A stretch of DNA of 64,000 nucleotides from assembly GCF_024868665.1 (NCBI RefSeq), contig NC_079899.1, forward strand, positions 1,798,284-1,862,283, read 5' to 3'. The notes beneath the pieces are model-generated. The model saw nothing but the letters and a program-made list of their open reading frames with translations, made no database searches and was not told the DNA's origin. Of the stretch, positions 22,831 to 35,500 are shown in pieces. Within the stretch, counting starts at the first letter, position 1; each line of letters starts with the position of its first letter. The DNA comes from Triplophysa rosa. Its lineage: Eukaryota; Chordata; Actinopteri; Cypriniformes; Nemacheilidae. The position numbers and the translations under genes were made by a program.

Positions 22831-23485
22831 CTAGTTCACTCTCACGATCCGTTTGGGTTTTCCAGGTCTGTCCAGCAGCCTGCCCTGCCATCAGGTCAAA
22901 CTCACCACCAGGTGTTGTTTAGTTGACAGCTCTCAAGTGTCCAAAATATATGGCCACAGGTCCAATGATAGAAAGTCGATACAAACTCAGGACAGGCTCA
23001 AAAGTCCAACAACAAAACACTGTTCAGGTTCAGATCAGGAACACCGTTCCTCTGAATCACTCTCTTCTCCAAGTTTCCCTTTTGTAACCAATGTTACCTC
23101 GCAAAACAAGACCTTTCAGGCCTCCACCCAGGAATTCCAAGAAAGCTAGATACTCTACAATGTTACTCAGTCAGATACTTACCACCCTTATAACCCAAAA
23201 TCACATTGAGTCGACCCTCTTGTTCACCAGGCTACACATTAGCATCAGGTCAGGGACTTGTGAGTATTCCCACACATGCTCGAGTCACTCATTCACCTTC
23301 ATGAAGGTTTTACAAAATTCACTGGATTGCTTGTAGAAATTGTGTTTATATTTGCTGAATGTACAGTACTTCAGTGTTACTGTTGCTGTAGTTTGCAGAA
23401 GAGCACATGAAATGACTCTTACTTTTGGTGGATCAGACAGTCATACTGTACACTAGTTCACCATCACACACTCTTACAGACAACA

Positions 23486-23486
<1 letters not shown>

Positions 23487-23557
<71 letters not shown>
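23487..23557. repeat. (CT)n(CA)n compound microsatellite
   Basis: An uninterrupted CT run passes directly into a CA run. Confidence 0.97.
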
Positions 23558-23558
<1 letters not shown>

Positions 23559-23825
23559 TTCTGGCATTAACCCGTCCTCCACTCCAGCCACGCACTTTTA
23601 ATTTGAGCGCTCTGATTAGCAGATGATTGGCTGACAGACGCTCCAAGACTCCCCTCTCTCTCTCTCTCTCAGCCTGCAACTCAATCACAGCCAATTAGCA
23701 GCTCCCCAAACACACTCTTCTATTAGAGCGTCATAATCCACTCATTGTGTCCTGATTTGCCAAATAAATCACTCCAGAGGCGCTGCGGTTTTCTCTTACC
23801 CCGCTGTCTGCCAGCCGTCCTTTCA

Positions 23826-23877
<52 letters not shown>

Positions 23878-24260
23878 TGTCAGAGACTTTTATAGCAGTA
23901 AATACTTGGTAGCTTTATCCTTTGATACGCTATTCTACACTCTGTGTTTCATAGCTTTCACTTTAATACTTTGATCTTTTTTCTTTTTAGCTTTCTGTAT
24001 AGCCGGGTGTCACGTTTAGCAGATGGAGAGAATCAACATCTCTCTCTTTCTCTCTCTCTCTTGTGAAGAGTGCAGAATAATTCAGCAGCATCAGACCTCA
24101 TGTGTGTCCTTGTACTACAAGGTTAAGAATGCATTATGTCCGAGCCTATGGAAGGAGTGAATTAGAATAAATGATGGCCGCTTTCTGCCCCGGCAGAGGG
24201 GGTTCGGACAGGCCGGGGTCTCACCTCCAGGTCCACACTGCCGAAACACAATGTCACATC
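23558..24260. promoter_or_regulatory. Candidate regulatory block broken by CT microsatellites
   Basis: Unique sequence at 23575-23660 and 23700-23820 contains several homeodomain-like TAATT/ATTAG and CCAAT-type words, for example CTGATTAGCAGATGATTGGC and CAGCCAATTAGCAG. Pure (TC)n runs lie at 23831-23873, with shorter runs at 23656-23670 and 24038-24060. A second unique GC-rich patch is at 24170-24260. No open frame is credible. Confidence 0.3.
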
Positions 24261-26930
24261 AACTGTCTCCATCATTTATGATCCTCTTCATTTTTACATT
24301 GATACAAATGTACAATTTAGCGACGTTCTGTAGGTAAATTGAGTCTCTGAGATGAAGCAGAGAGACATTGTCTCAATTATCTGACATGGAATAAAGCAGA
24401 AACATGAGTAATTTGATCGGACGAGCAGATCTGATGAACGTGACGTCGAGACGGACATGAGACCTCGCCACACATTCGGCCTTGAAAATGTCAAAAAAGA
24501 CACACAGAACAAAGTTTAAAAGTCACACAGAAAAATAAAAAGAATTTTGTAATATTTCCTTTTTTTCTTTTTCAAGTCAACAGCAGACGTTTTCTTACTG
24601 TAAAATAACAGAAATCTACTGTATGATACAATACCAAACATCTGATGGGTTCAAACAAAATATTATCAGTTATTTCCATGTCCTCCTTTATTACTTTTCT
24701 ATTTTACTGGGTTTGATGGGAAAAAAATAATTCAAGCTAATTTAAAGCGCCATGCTTTTAATGTCCATGTTGGTTTTTTCCTGAAATGCTTTTTGAAGAA
24801 ATGTATTTTAATTTCTATCTTATTTATTTATATTATATGTATGTCTTTTTGTCTCTTTCTGTTCAAACCTGTTATTGCTGTGACAGTTTTAAAACATCAT
24901 GTATTCATTTATTATTATTTTACTTGAACACAAGTGCTGTCAAATATTACATTTTCACAACACAACTATCATGGACAACAGAATTCACTATATCATAATA
25001 TATATTGATTTGATCTGTAAATAAATAAGTAACGTCATCTGTCAATTTCTGATTTTTAATTTTGATGACATTGTGTTCTTTTTTTGTGTGTTAAAAAAAC
25101 TCAAAATAAGGAGGTAGAGAAAGAGTTTGCAAACACTGTGACTCTTGAAACTCTTAAAACCACCAGACACCAAATCATTACTGACAACGTTATCATGTGT
25201 GTAATATTACCACAACATCAATAATGAATGTCATGATCAGTATATTGAGACACATCTGATTTTCACGTATCAATTGTTCTCTCGATAGTAACTTTGTAAC
25301 AGTGTAGAGATCAAAGCGATAATAATTATGATTTATTAATAATAATGATTTTCTTTATGAATTGATGAATTCTTTATTTCATTCAATTCGAATTCAAAAA
25401 ATTTTTTTCATTGTTTTATATTAGTGTTCTGCAAGATTGTGCCCATATTTACATGTTTATTAGGGTTCAACGTTTATGAATCAGCTACTGAGAGTAAAAC
25501 CTTTTTACATTATATGTAAAAATCATTTTTTTTCATATTTTTGAAATACGGTAAAAACCATCAAATTACAGAAAACAAATCAAATTTACAAGAACAACAT
25601 GTGATTTTACGTGAAAACTCTTTTTTTGTTGTAGTTATTTTACGGTTGTTTACTGGTGTCCCAACTGATGGAAAATTTCCATTTTCTTTATGGGATTTTT
25701 TTACAGTGTACAGTTATCTCTTCAAAGTGAAATAGACAAACTGAAGTCACTATTACGAACACAAACCAGCATTTCTATACGCTTCATATCGTTCAGTTAA
25801 AGATCCAGTGGTAAAACAGAGCGGGCTTACTACTGCCTCTCATTTCTCTCCAAATAAAAGCGTCTCACCAGTCCAGATCGCTTCTCTGTCATTGCCGTCC
25901 AATAATGAAATGACCTCCCAAACACTGTCAGAGTAACCAGAGTTCCGCCAGAACACCTTCTCGAAATATACCAACAACACATCTAATGCCTGCGCACAGC
26001 ATTATCATACAGCATCTTCAGTGCATTATGTCACCATATGTTTGGAATTCATCATGTGGAGCATTATAGAAAGTGCATGAGCTCCACAGACAGCTGTACG
26101 TCATCGAGTTCCTTTAACTTGTACATTAAGCTCACGGAACAGGTTTAAAAGGCCATTTTCAGTTCTACTCGACTGTGAGCACTAATGCATCGGTTCAGAG
26201 TGTTGTGGAGGTGTGTCGGTCGGCCAGCTGGCACCACAACCTCACGATGGAAGCCTTTCGGATTTAAAGAAACACTGAGAGACCCCGGCAGGCTCGCCAC
26301 AAGAGTCCAGGAGCCTCTCAGCACGCCCCTGTAGAGCTGCCCGGACCCCCAACAGATCTGGACAGATGGAACACCTGACCCCGGCAGACAGGAAGAAAGA
26401 AACATGAGACACAGGAAGTAGAATGACAGTGTCACAGATGTCACAGGAAGTTTGGGGGTCTCAGCTGCAGCAGGTGCGAAACGGACCTCATGCTTCACTT
26501 CTTACCTGCTTTCTGTCTTACAGCAGCCCTGAAGAATAAAGAGACTTTTCACTCTTCACACCTGAAAACGACTGAATGACATCGCATCACATCACAACTA
26601 ACATCATTTATTTCAAAGTCAACCTGAAACAACATAAACATGTGATTTCTGTAATGTGACATTCTCTGATATTCAGTGAGGATCATTTGCGATTCATTTG
26701 TGGCTGGAGGGGAGAGGTTCAAAACATACCAGATTTGGGACGTCAGCCAAAACAAAGATGTTTTATAGAGTTATTAACTTCTGATGAAAGATTACAGGAC
26801 ATAAATCATTTCTTTTCTTTTGTAAGAATGCGCACATGCACAAAAAGAGAGCAGGAACATGAATGAACAAAAGTTAAGATGCGCAAGAACAATTTTCAGA
26901 CAAACAAACTCACCAAAAGTGTATTCCTTC
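24261..26930. other. Intergenic AT-rich DNA with no recognised feature
   Basis: Only short open frames occur. The 26145-26498 minus-strand frame (117 codons) is GC-richer but matches no domain I know and has no paired splice sites. Confidence 0.3.
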
Positions 26931-26939
26931 TGGAATTAT

Positions 26940-27700
26940 AGCACAGATAGACAAACACAATAACACAAACAAAGTGTGCTACTGTATTTGAATACTTCTT
27001 TTAAACAAAAAATGAGAATGTACTGTATACTTTCAGTCTACAGAAATATAGATTAAACGACAAGTGTACTTGACTTATACTGACAGAAAAGTCTTATAAA
27101 CGTACAAGTTTAAATACTGTAGTAACATGTTCAGCTTTGAGCTGAAAGAGTTTAGAGTAAATCTTACACACTGATCATAGACATTTATTTAAATCTACTT
27201 CAAGTACACTTAAAGGTGTATATTTCAAGTATACCGATGATGAGCTAAAGAGAAACATAGTATTAGGCTACACAGTGTAAAGATAACACACAAACAGTCA
27301 ACTATAAGTATGATGTTAAATGAAAATGTACAAGTACACTTGCAGTATAAATACGGTTAAAGAGTAAAGTAGTTTACTGTATTCTTCGAAGTGTACTAAT
27401 CATCAACTGAACAAACACTACACTACACATACTGAACTAGTATTATCAGTATTAATGATCAGTATACCTATACGTTGACTTGTAAAGTTACAATACAACA
27501 TGCAAAGTGTAGTTTGTACTCAAAGTTTTCTACTGTTACGCTAAAAGTAAACTGTACACTTTTATAAAGCAAACAGTCGACCAATTGAGGAAACTTGCAA
27601 GTACACTGATATTAGTATACTTACTACATACTTTAAAATATACTTTTGTGAGTATACTTGTTTAAATGAGCTTACAGTAAGCGTGAGAAGTCTTGCTTGA
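26940..27700. repeat. Diverged AAGTACACTT/AAGTATACTT repeat region
   Basis: Palindromic-looking words of the type AAGTATACTT, AAGTACACTT and AGTATACT recur irregularly over 750 bp in both orientations. This suggests overlapping decayed short inverted-repeat elements. Confidence 0.45.
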
Positions 27701-27899
27701 AGATTCTTGCTGAGCAGTTGAGCTGATGTTAACGTGTGTAATAATCTCAATCATAACTACAGTATATCATACTCCGGAATGAAGAAGTATTGTGCTGAGG
27801 TGTGTTACTGTGGCTGTGATGCTCGGAGTGTTTGTGGCCTCGTGTGTCCGGATGCTTTGTGGGCTCTTCAGGTTTTGCTTCTCATCTGATCTGAATTGT

Positions 27900-29160
27900 A
27901 GATCATGAAGCTCTGATCGCTTGACACGCGTTGCCTTGCAACCTTTAATGCGTTCACATCAAGCATACGCTCCGGCCCGGTCCCTGACCTCCACACGCGA
28001 ACCCACAGTCGCCAATCCATCCCGCTTTACTGCCGCCGTCATCACCGCAGACAGTCGGTGCTGCACGCGCTCCAGCGACTCCGGTGATGGAGAGGGTTTA
28101 TAGGAGGCCGGCGTGGCGGAGACCACCTTGACCTGTCCCTACGCAGACCCCGGATCTCCATCCAGCTTACCTCAACACGCCCGCTGAGTTATTATCATAA
28201 TTTCTCACGGCTCCGTGTTTTACAGAATGTTTTGTGTTTTATTGCCTGAGAATCAGCGGCCGCGAGCGTCGCCCTGATAAGAAAAGCAGTCATGTGAAAA
28301 ATGAAAGGGGCACATGTCCAGCAGCGAGGGGAGAGAGGGTCAAATCATAAAACACACCGCGAACGCACCCGCCGTATTTCATCTTCAATGTGAAACACAC
28401 ACACACGTCAACTTCACACGAGAGCGAGTAGAACCGCATCCAGACCAAAGCATGAGCCAATGAAGACCTCCAACCCAATCTCACTGGATTTCCTCACCAT
28501 TTTAGAACGAGGCTTATCTGAATTTGTACATTTTGCGTTTAGGGGCGGGGCTTCATTATGGCTTTATTTCTTATAATCATTCGTGTTCATACAAACTAGC
28601 CTCCTCACAAAACAGTTCATGAATGCCGTGAGATCTGGACGTTGACGTGTTGGTTTGGAAAGCATTTTTGCGTCCACAAATAAAGCCGCGTGCTTTCTAT
28701 GTCAGCCCGTGAGGAAGACAACAATGCAGGTCGGTCAGGCGAGCGGCGGCACGTGCTGCAGCAGATAGAAGCGTGTTCTCATAACATCTCATGACTTCCA
28801 CACTTAGCGGCGTCTGTCGGCACCCGTCACTCTCCGTTCAGAACATGAGCTGATATCAGACGCTGACTCGCTCTCTTTATCTCTTCATCTCTGCACATTT
28901 ACTTAACGCTTTAATTACACGCCACTATATTGCCTCCGGCCCATATGGATGAGAGATATTGAGAGCAGATAAGACGGAGAAACATCTGTCAGCACCTGGA
29001 CATATTACAACGGCACCAGAGCCAATGATCTCCACCCTCAACGACAATGAAGCATCCGACTTGATCAAAAATACACCAAAGAGCTCCAAAAAAAGGCCAG
29101 AGGCCATTCAGTTTTTAATAAACCTGTATAACGTCATCCTGCTGAGCTTTAGGTCTTTAA
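27900..29160. promoter_or_regulatory. Candidate conserved non-coding blocks
   Basis: Low-repeat, moderately GC-rich segments at about 27900-28400 and 28870-29110. They include AT-rich core words (GAGTTATTATCATAATTTC, CTTTAATTACACGCC) inside CpG-bearing DNA. Short open frames are present on both strands, but none shows a domain. The proposal rests on sequence texture only. Confidence 0.25.
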
Positions 29161-30752
29161 GTCCACACTAGGTGTTTGTTGGAAAGCGCATGTTTCGTTT
29201 GCGTCTCCAAAAATGAAGCTTTATAAAAATGTTCTTCAAAGAAGCTGTTTTCATCATAGATGTACATGTTCTACTCGAACTCGACATTACACGTTTCTAT
29301 AGCAACAATAGCAGCCGCCATTTTTCTGCGGTTCTGCATGAGGTTGCAGTGGTAAGTCTCAGAAAGCTCCCGGTCTGCCAGTTGTAATTACCAGCTGTAG
29401 GAGGACGTGAACACTTACAACATCGTGTAGTTGTGGTCATGGGGTATATGCATCTGGGCCGATGACGTACGTAAGCCACTTCTGCTCTCATTGTGATTTT
29501 TCAATAAGCGATAACAATGTGTTTAGTAAAAAACGTTTCAGCAAACGGACAACTCTATGGCTGAACATTGCTACATGCCTTTGTCATCATGCCTCGAGTA
29601 AATGAAACAGTACACTGAGCTTTCTTTCATATTTGTGATTGTATCTTAGAAACGGAGAGCCTGAAGCGCGTTGTCCATGTATGACGTAGTGTTTGGATCA
29701 TTTGAATCACGTCGTAATCTGAGGTGCATCTTGAAGCGGCCGAGTGAAACACGCCGTTGTTTCCTATGGACGCTACATGCGCCGGATAAACACAGCTGGC
29801 TGAGATATTAGTGGAAATACGTCATCGCTCCGTGTGCATATACCCCATCATGACATGATGGAAACGCACATAAAGACGATGGCAGTTAATCAGCTCAATG
29901 CACTCTAATATTTCTTATATTAATGACATTCTATTTATTTATTATATTATAGGGGCCATTCCATTGAATGGGTAACATTTTAAACAAAAATAAACTGAAT
30001 CTAATAACGGGCATATTTTTCTATTCAACATGTGTATTGGTCAATCTCAGAAAACTATAAAAATGTTTTACATGGTTTTTAAATGGAAGATTTTCCCATA
30101 AAATGAACAAATACTTGAAATAAAGCCACATGGCGAACATGCTAATAACATGAGGACATTGAGCAAATTGTAGCGATTTGCCTTTTTTAAATAAACAAAT
30201 AACTTCCAAGAAATAATTGGGGTAACAGGACCCTCTCCAGTCATAGCTAAAATATCATAATCTACAGATTTATTACTTTGAAGTGGTCGTCTTGCCATGA
30301 TTCCCAGTCTACATTTTCACTTTTGCAACTTTCACTTTACCTGTCATTTAAAAAAGCATAAAGTAAATAAATGCCAAAACAAAAATAATGCACGTGAGAG
30401 CGTGTCATGTTTTACTGCTTTGAAAGTTAAACATTTTGAAGTTTTGAAATGTAGACAGCCTTCGACTGGCCACTGATGAACTTTCAATATTGACAGAGAA
30501 ATGATGGTCAGTAAGTCAAAGGATGCGTTTTAATATCATCTCATAAAGAAAATCCGGATGTGTAAATCACTTGTGTTCTTTAATTTTGTCAAACAGAAGA
30601 AAGAGGATAAAACAGAGTAAAGGTTCAGAAATAATGTCCAGAAGATCTTTCTGAAGGGATGCAAAGAACGAGATCTGGATGAAGTGAGATACAGCGAGAG
30701 AGAGAGAGAGAGGAGAGGTGACTTTGAGATGCTGGACGCTGCCTCATGCCAA

Positions 30753-30790
<38 letters not shown>

Positions 30791-32428
30791 AATCCTCAGT
30801 CCGACGGGTCGGTTCTGGGATCAGTTGTGCGGGGCGGGTCAGTTCCCCGCTATCACAGGACTTTAATCTGAGCTCGGCGCTCTTCTGATGGGGCTGGCAG
30901 AGCGGTGAGATGGTGGGCACCGGCGTGTCTCCCTCAGAGAGACAGCTAGAGGTTGTCTGTACATGGATGGGCACTTCACAGCTCTGCGGGAGGGGGGAGG
31001 AAGGGGCATCGCGGCAGCTGCTCGGGGCATATGGGCAGAATTCATTAAAAGTGCCCAAAAAAACCTCATGTGAGGAGAAAGAGAGAGAGACGGAGAAAAG
31101 TGTGTGTGAGAGATCTTACATCACCTGACTTTACTCCTGAGCGATATCAAACACATTTCACATACAGTATACACTATATATTATTCGGACGGATGATAAC
31201 ATAAACTAAACAACAAACAATTCTTTTGGAGATTCAGAGATGTTTTTTGACTAACAAGCCGTTTTCGCATTTCTGGTCTCATGTTGAAGGAATTAATAAC
31301 AAACCAACAATATACGTCTGTCTTCATAATGTTTCTCTGAAAACATCCACTTTTATCACCCAATCAATTCATCCTGAATAAAATCAAGTCCCGCCCCCTT
31401 GTTATTGCTCATTAATATTCCATTTATCATCATGTATAGTATTATCATGGTTTGATCGTGTTGACTTCAAATGGATTTGGCAGAAACAGTGTTAGAGACC
31501 AGAAGTTTGAGAACTTCGGATTCAATGAAGTTTTGACCGTTAACACAGTTAACGCCCCCACACAATAACACAGCAAAGCATTGACGCTCGTCATCAGATT
31601 TACTTAGTGAGAGAAAGTTTACTTTCGCTTTAAAAAAAAAAGCTGTGACTTCGACAATAAATACTGCATGAAGTCGAGCACATTATTCCTGATGGGTGAG
31701 GATCGTTTCTTTCCTTCATAAAATTGACCGTCATGTTACTACAGTAAACGTGCAGTGAGGTGCGCTGGGTGGGTTGAGCACAGTTCAGTGTAAAATGTTG
31801 TTTTATATGTTATAATATATACGTTTCGTATAACAACACGTATTTGTGTTTCTGTGTAACTACAAAAAAAAGTGGTGTTTTTGTTATGCATACCAAAAAA
31901 CAATACAGGTGTTTTTGCACCCAGAAGACGCCAAAATACAGGTACGCGTAGAAGAACAGCTAAGAAAACAACACGCGGGTGACCAAGCGATGACGGACGT
32001 TTCGCATTTGGGTTTTGAATCCACACTATCTGGTGTTGATTAGGCGCACCTCCCTGCTAACGAGGAATATAAGATATTTGATACGGGAGAGAATCAAGAT
32101 TTCAGCAGAAGAACTGAGCTGCAGAAGACATGTCAGGCCAGCGGCTCAGAGAAGGTCGATGCCGTGTGGTCAATAATGATAAGAGCGGCACGCTCGGATG
32201 TGCAAAGTTCATTTTAACTCAATCAACTGGATTTCAGTTTACTCGCTCATTAACCTTGGATTTACTCTTTCTCCAGATACTACCAGCGCTGACAAATGTC
32301 TCCAGATTGATCCAGTTAAGAAAAACAATGTTTCTGCCTTTCCAAGGTTAAGCTTAATGAGAACGCCTCAGAGCCTTGAGATGTGTCCAACATCCCATTC
32401 ACTACAGAAACACACACGTGTCAGGTGC
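29161..32428. other. Downstream flank / possible 3' UTR of ift43; no other gene seen
   Basis: Contains AT-rich sequence at 29930-30480, a GA/CT inverted repeat at 30690-30791 and GC-richer DNA to 31100. No canonical AATAAA could be placed on the minus strand between 31600 and the ift43 stop at 32429, so the 3' UTR end is unknown. Confidence 0.3.
30690..30791. repeat. (GA)n...(CT)n inverted repeat
   Basis: TACAGCGAGAGAGAGAGAG at 30690 is mirrored by CTCTCTCTCTCTCGCTGTA ending at 30791, with about 54 bp between the perfect arms. The TACAGCG/CGCTGTA ends match beyond the microsatellite, so the arms are a true inverted repeat. Confidence 0.8.
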
Positions 32429-32539
32429 TCAGGACACGGGAACGGGAGACTGCTCGTCTCGCTCTCCTTGATCCCATTCCGTCTGGAGCTCAGACGAGAC
32501 CTCGGTGAACAGATGATCCCAATCCCAACCAACATCCTC
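32429..32539 (-). CDS. ift43: ift43 coding exon 9 with stop
   Basis: 111 nt encoding [20 protein letters not shown], then [16 protein letters not shown] and TGA. The [13 protein letters not shown] block is diagnostic. The last 14 residues are more divergent and acidic/polar. Confidence 0.95.
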   Translation of the reverse strand, partial: EDVGWDWDHLFTEVSSELQTEWDQGERDEQSPVPVS

Positions 32540-35500
32540 CTGCACGGACGAGCAGAAACAAACATCACGTGAGCTGACTCGCCCTCATTCACCTGTTCTG
32601 GGAAATGATCTGAGGGTGAACTATTCCTTTAAACCACTAAACGGTAAGTAATAAAATGCAAGAAACTTGATTTGATAAATCCTCAGACGGTGTATTCCGG
32701 CGATGGCTCACCTCTCTCACCTCCTGCTCCGGCGCTAAAACCTTTGTGAGTAACTTCAGGTCGATCTCTCCATCCTTGGAACAGTTCAGGACAGGTGAAC
32801 ACGTTACAGCTCAGATTGAAAACATCCGATTTCTCTCACACACATCAGCTGTCTACATAGATAACATTAAAACATGCTAGAGGTTCAGTCTGAGGTCCGT
32901 CCCAAACACAGACAATAACATCACATCGTCCTCCAAGGGCGGTTTCACATTAGCACTTTTGGTGTGCAAATTTTTTTTATTTAGGATGCTCCCATCGAAG
33001 GGAAGTTGTCTATGTAGACAGTGAGACGTTAGTTTTTGGAAAGGTGTCGTATAGTGATGATGAGTGATCATGAGTCTCACCAGCGTCTGGAAAGCAGAAT
33101 ACTTCATCAGGTCCATGTCCAGATCTCTGTATGTCATAACTCTGTTCACCTGGATACTAAAAACAAGACAGACCCGTAAACCCTTCCATCCACCATCAGC
33201 GAACTCTGTTAGAACATCTGTTAACTGCCTGTTAAAGAGACAGTACACCCAAAAATACAAGTGTGATCAAGACCTCATCAAACAATACATCATATTTCAG
33301 TTTGTTTTTTACGAAATCCATCAGAAGACTTGGAAAACATAGCGTGAGGTGTGAAGATGCTTCAAAATGTCTCCTCTTCATATGGATCGTATGGACATGA
33401 ATAAACAAGTAAACAATGACAGATGATGTGTTTTTGGCTAGATATGGCTCAGATGTTTGAGTGTGTCAGTCAGTATGTGATGAAACAGAGGGTTTGTGCG
33501 GTGGGCACCTGGGCGGAGCGGCGATCTGCATGCTGAGATCCTCCTCCTGTACCTCCTCCAGGTCTGGGATCACTGGGATGTCTGAAACACACCATTTCAT
33601 CACAGCTTTACTTCAAGACATCCAGCACGTGATGTGATTGACAGCTCTCCGGAGCTCGTGTCAAACTCCCTGAATGATCATACAGACACACCAAGTGACT
33701 AAACGTGATGTACACGAGTTCCATTCAGAGAAATCCACTGTGCCAGTAACATGGAATAGTGAAGGAGAATAAGCGGCAGAGTGATTCTGAACCCGGCTGA
33801 TTCGGTAAAAGCAAAACATGTCATATTTATTACAGTAGCGTCAGAGACGATCTCAGAGATGATCATAAGCTCTCCTGAAACTATTCTCAGGACAAAATAT
33901 AAGAATGTTCTTGAGATGAATTATAGGAAGTTCCTTCCGAAGAAGTTCGCAAATATTTTCTTAAGATCATCTTTATTTTTTACATCGAAGTAAAATGACA
34001 TATGCTTGTTAAATAAATCTTGAGAAAAAAAATCTAGGAACTGTCTTAAGATTTTTTTTTTGCAATACAAAACATTCCTAACTTTTTTCTTAAATTCGAA
34101 TTTAAGAAGAAATATGGCAGTTAAGAAGAATTTTCTTTTTAAGAATGTTTTGTGAATCCAAACCCTGATTTCTACAAAACGTCAAGTTTTGTAAAGTGCA
34201 TGAATACATTTACATGCAGTATTTGATGTGAACATATTTTTATTTATTATATATAATCATTTATCATAACATACTGTATATGTATTTTTTATTGATTATA
34301 TATAATAATTTATCATAACACACATGTATATATTTTTATTGATTATATATAATAATTTACCATAACATATGTATATATTTTATTAATTATATATAATCAT
34401 TATCATAAATTATACATATGTATATATTTTATTGGTTATATATTATAATCATTATCTATATAATACTGTATATATAATTGTATATTTTATTATCATTTAC
34501 TGTATGTACTGTATGTATATCTTTTACTATAATTGATTTACTATAAGTTACTAGAGCACCTGTCATAATAAAGAGAAAATATCGGTCAAAAATGTGTTTA
34601 ACAATAAAAAGTGTTATGGTCACTTACTAGGCAAATAACACGCTGAAACAAAAAAAGTCTTCGTTCACACATAATAACCAAACTGTGTATTGCTTTTTTT
34701 GGCTTTGAAAACAGCTTGCAGCTGAATAAAAAATAATCATGAAGTGCTTTTTCGGCTTTTCTTGTAAAACAGTTCATTTGAAAATTGAAAACAATAATGA
34801 CTTTTAGCATTAGAAACAATATTGCGTGAACGCTGCTGGTCTAATACATTTATATACACCTTTATTTCTATTTGAAGGCTACAATGATATTTGTACCATG
34901 ATGTATTCATTTATTCTTCTGCTATCTTAAATCTCTGCTAATCTTAATACAAAAAATTCTTCATAAACATATTGAAAACAGGTTGTCTAAACAAATACAA
35001 TAAAATATTTCAACATTTATGGTAAATTAAGTATTTGCATCATAACCATTTTTTTTGCTTCACTTCAACACAAGCTACAAGTTTCACTCTTGACAGGGAT
35101 ATTTTAAATGTTAGTGTAGTTGTTCAGTGAAGCGTACGATTACGAGATGGAAGAAAGAAAAACGACAGTAAATATCACATTCATATTTTGTGCATCATTC
35201 ACAGTCACGCTCTGGTTTTGTAAAATTATAACTCAGTATTAAAGTACAAAAATGTTACTATATTATATTTATACTTTTGTGTGTGCAAGTAATGCTACAT
35301 ACTGTATTATGCTAGTTCGGAATTTAGGCTCATCAGAATGAATAAATCATTTTATTTCCGTCACAGAAACCTGACAATAATTCAGCTTACATTTAGAAAC
35401 TAAAAGTTCTTAAGACACAAAGTTGTTGTTAACTTACCTGACTCTCTACAGACATCTGACATATGACCATATTCAAACAAAAGGGTTGTTCATATATCAG

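Noticed and set aside
22853..23149. 98-codon plus-strand frame
   Set aside because: Lies beside LINE debris; no domain and no splice context.
26145..26498. 117-codon minus-strand frame with a hydrophobic start
   Set aside because: Composition is not convincing, there is no family resemblance, and the possible signal-like stretch lies internally.
30068..30298. 76-codon minus-strand frame starting MARRPLQSNKSVDYD
   Set aside because: Looks superficially protein-like, but sits in AT-rich DNA that resembles a dispersed repeat, and I recognise no family.
32712..32720. Earlier donor GAG|gtgaga in ift43 exon 8
   Set aside because: Its use would delete the conserved VRE residues; the later GAG|gtgagc preserves the family sequence.
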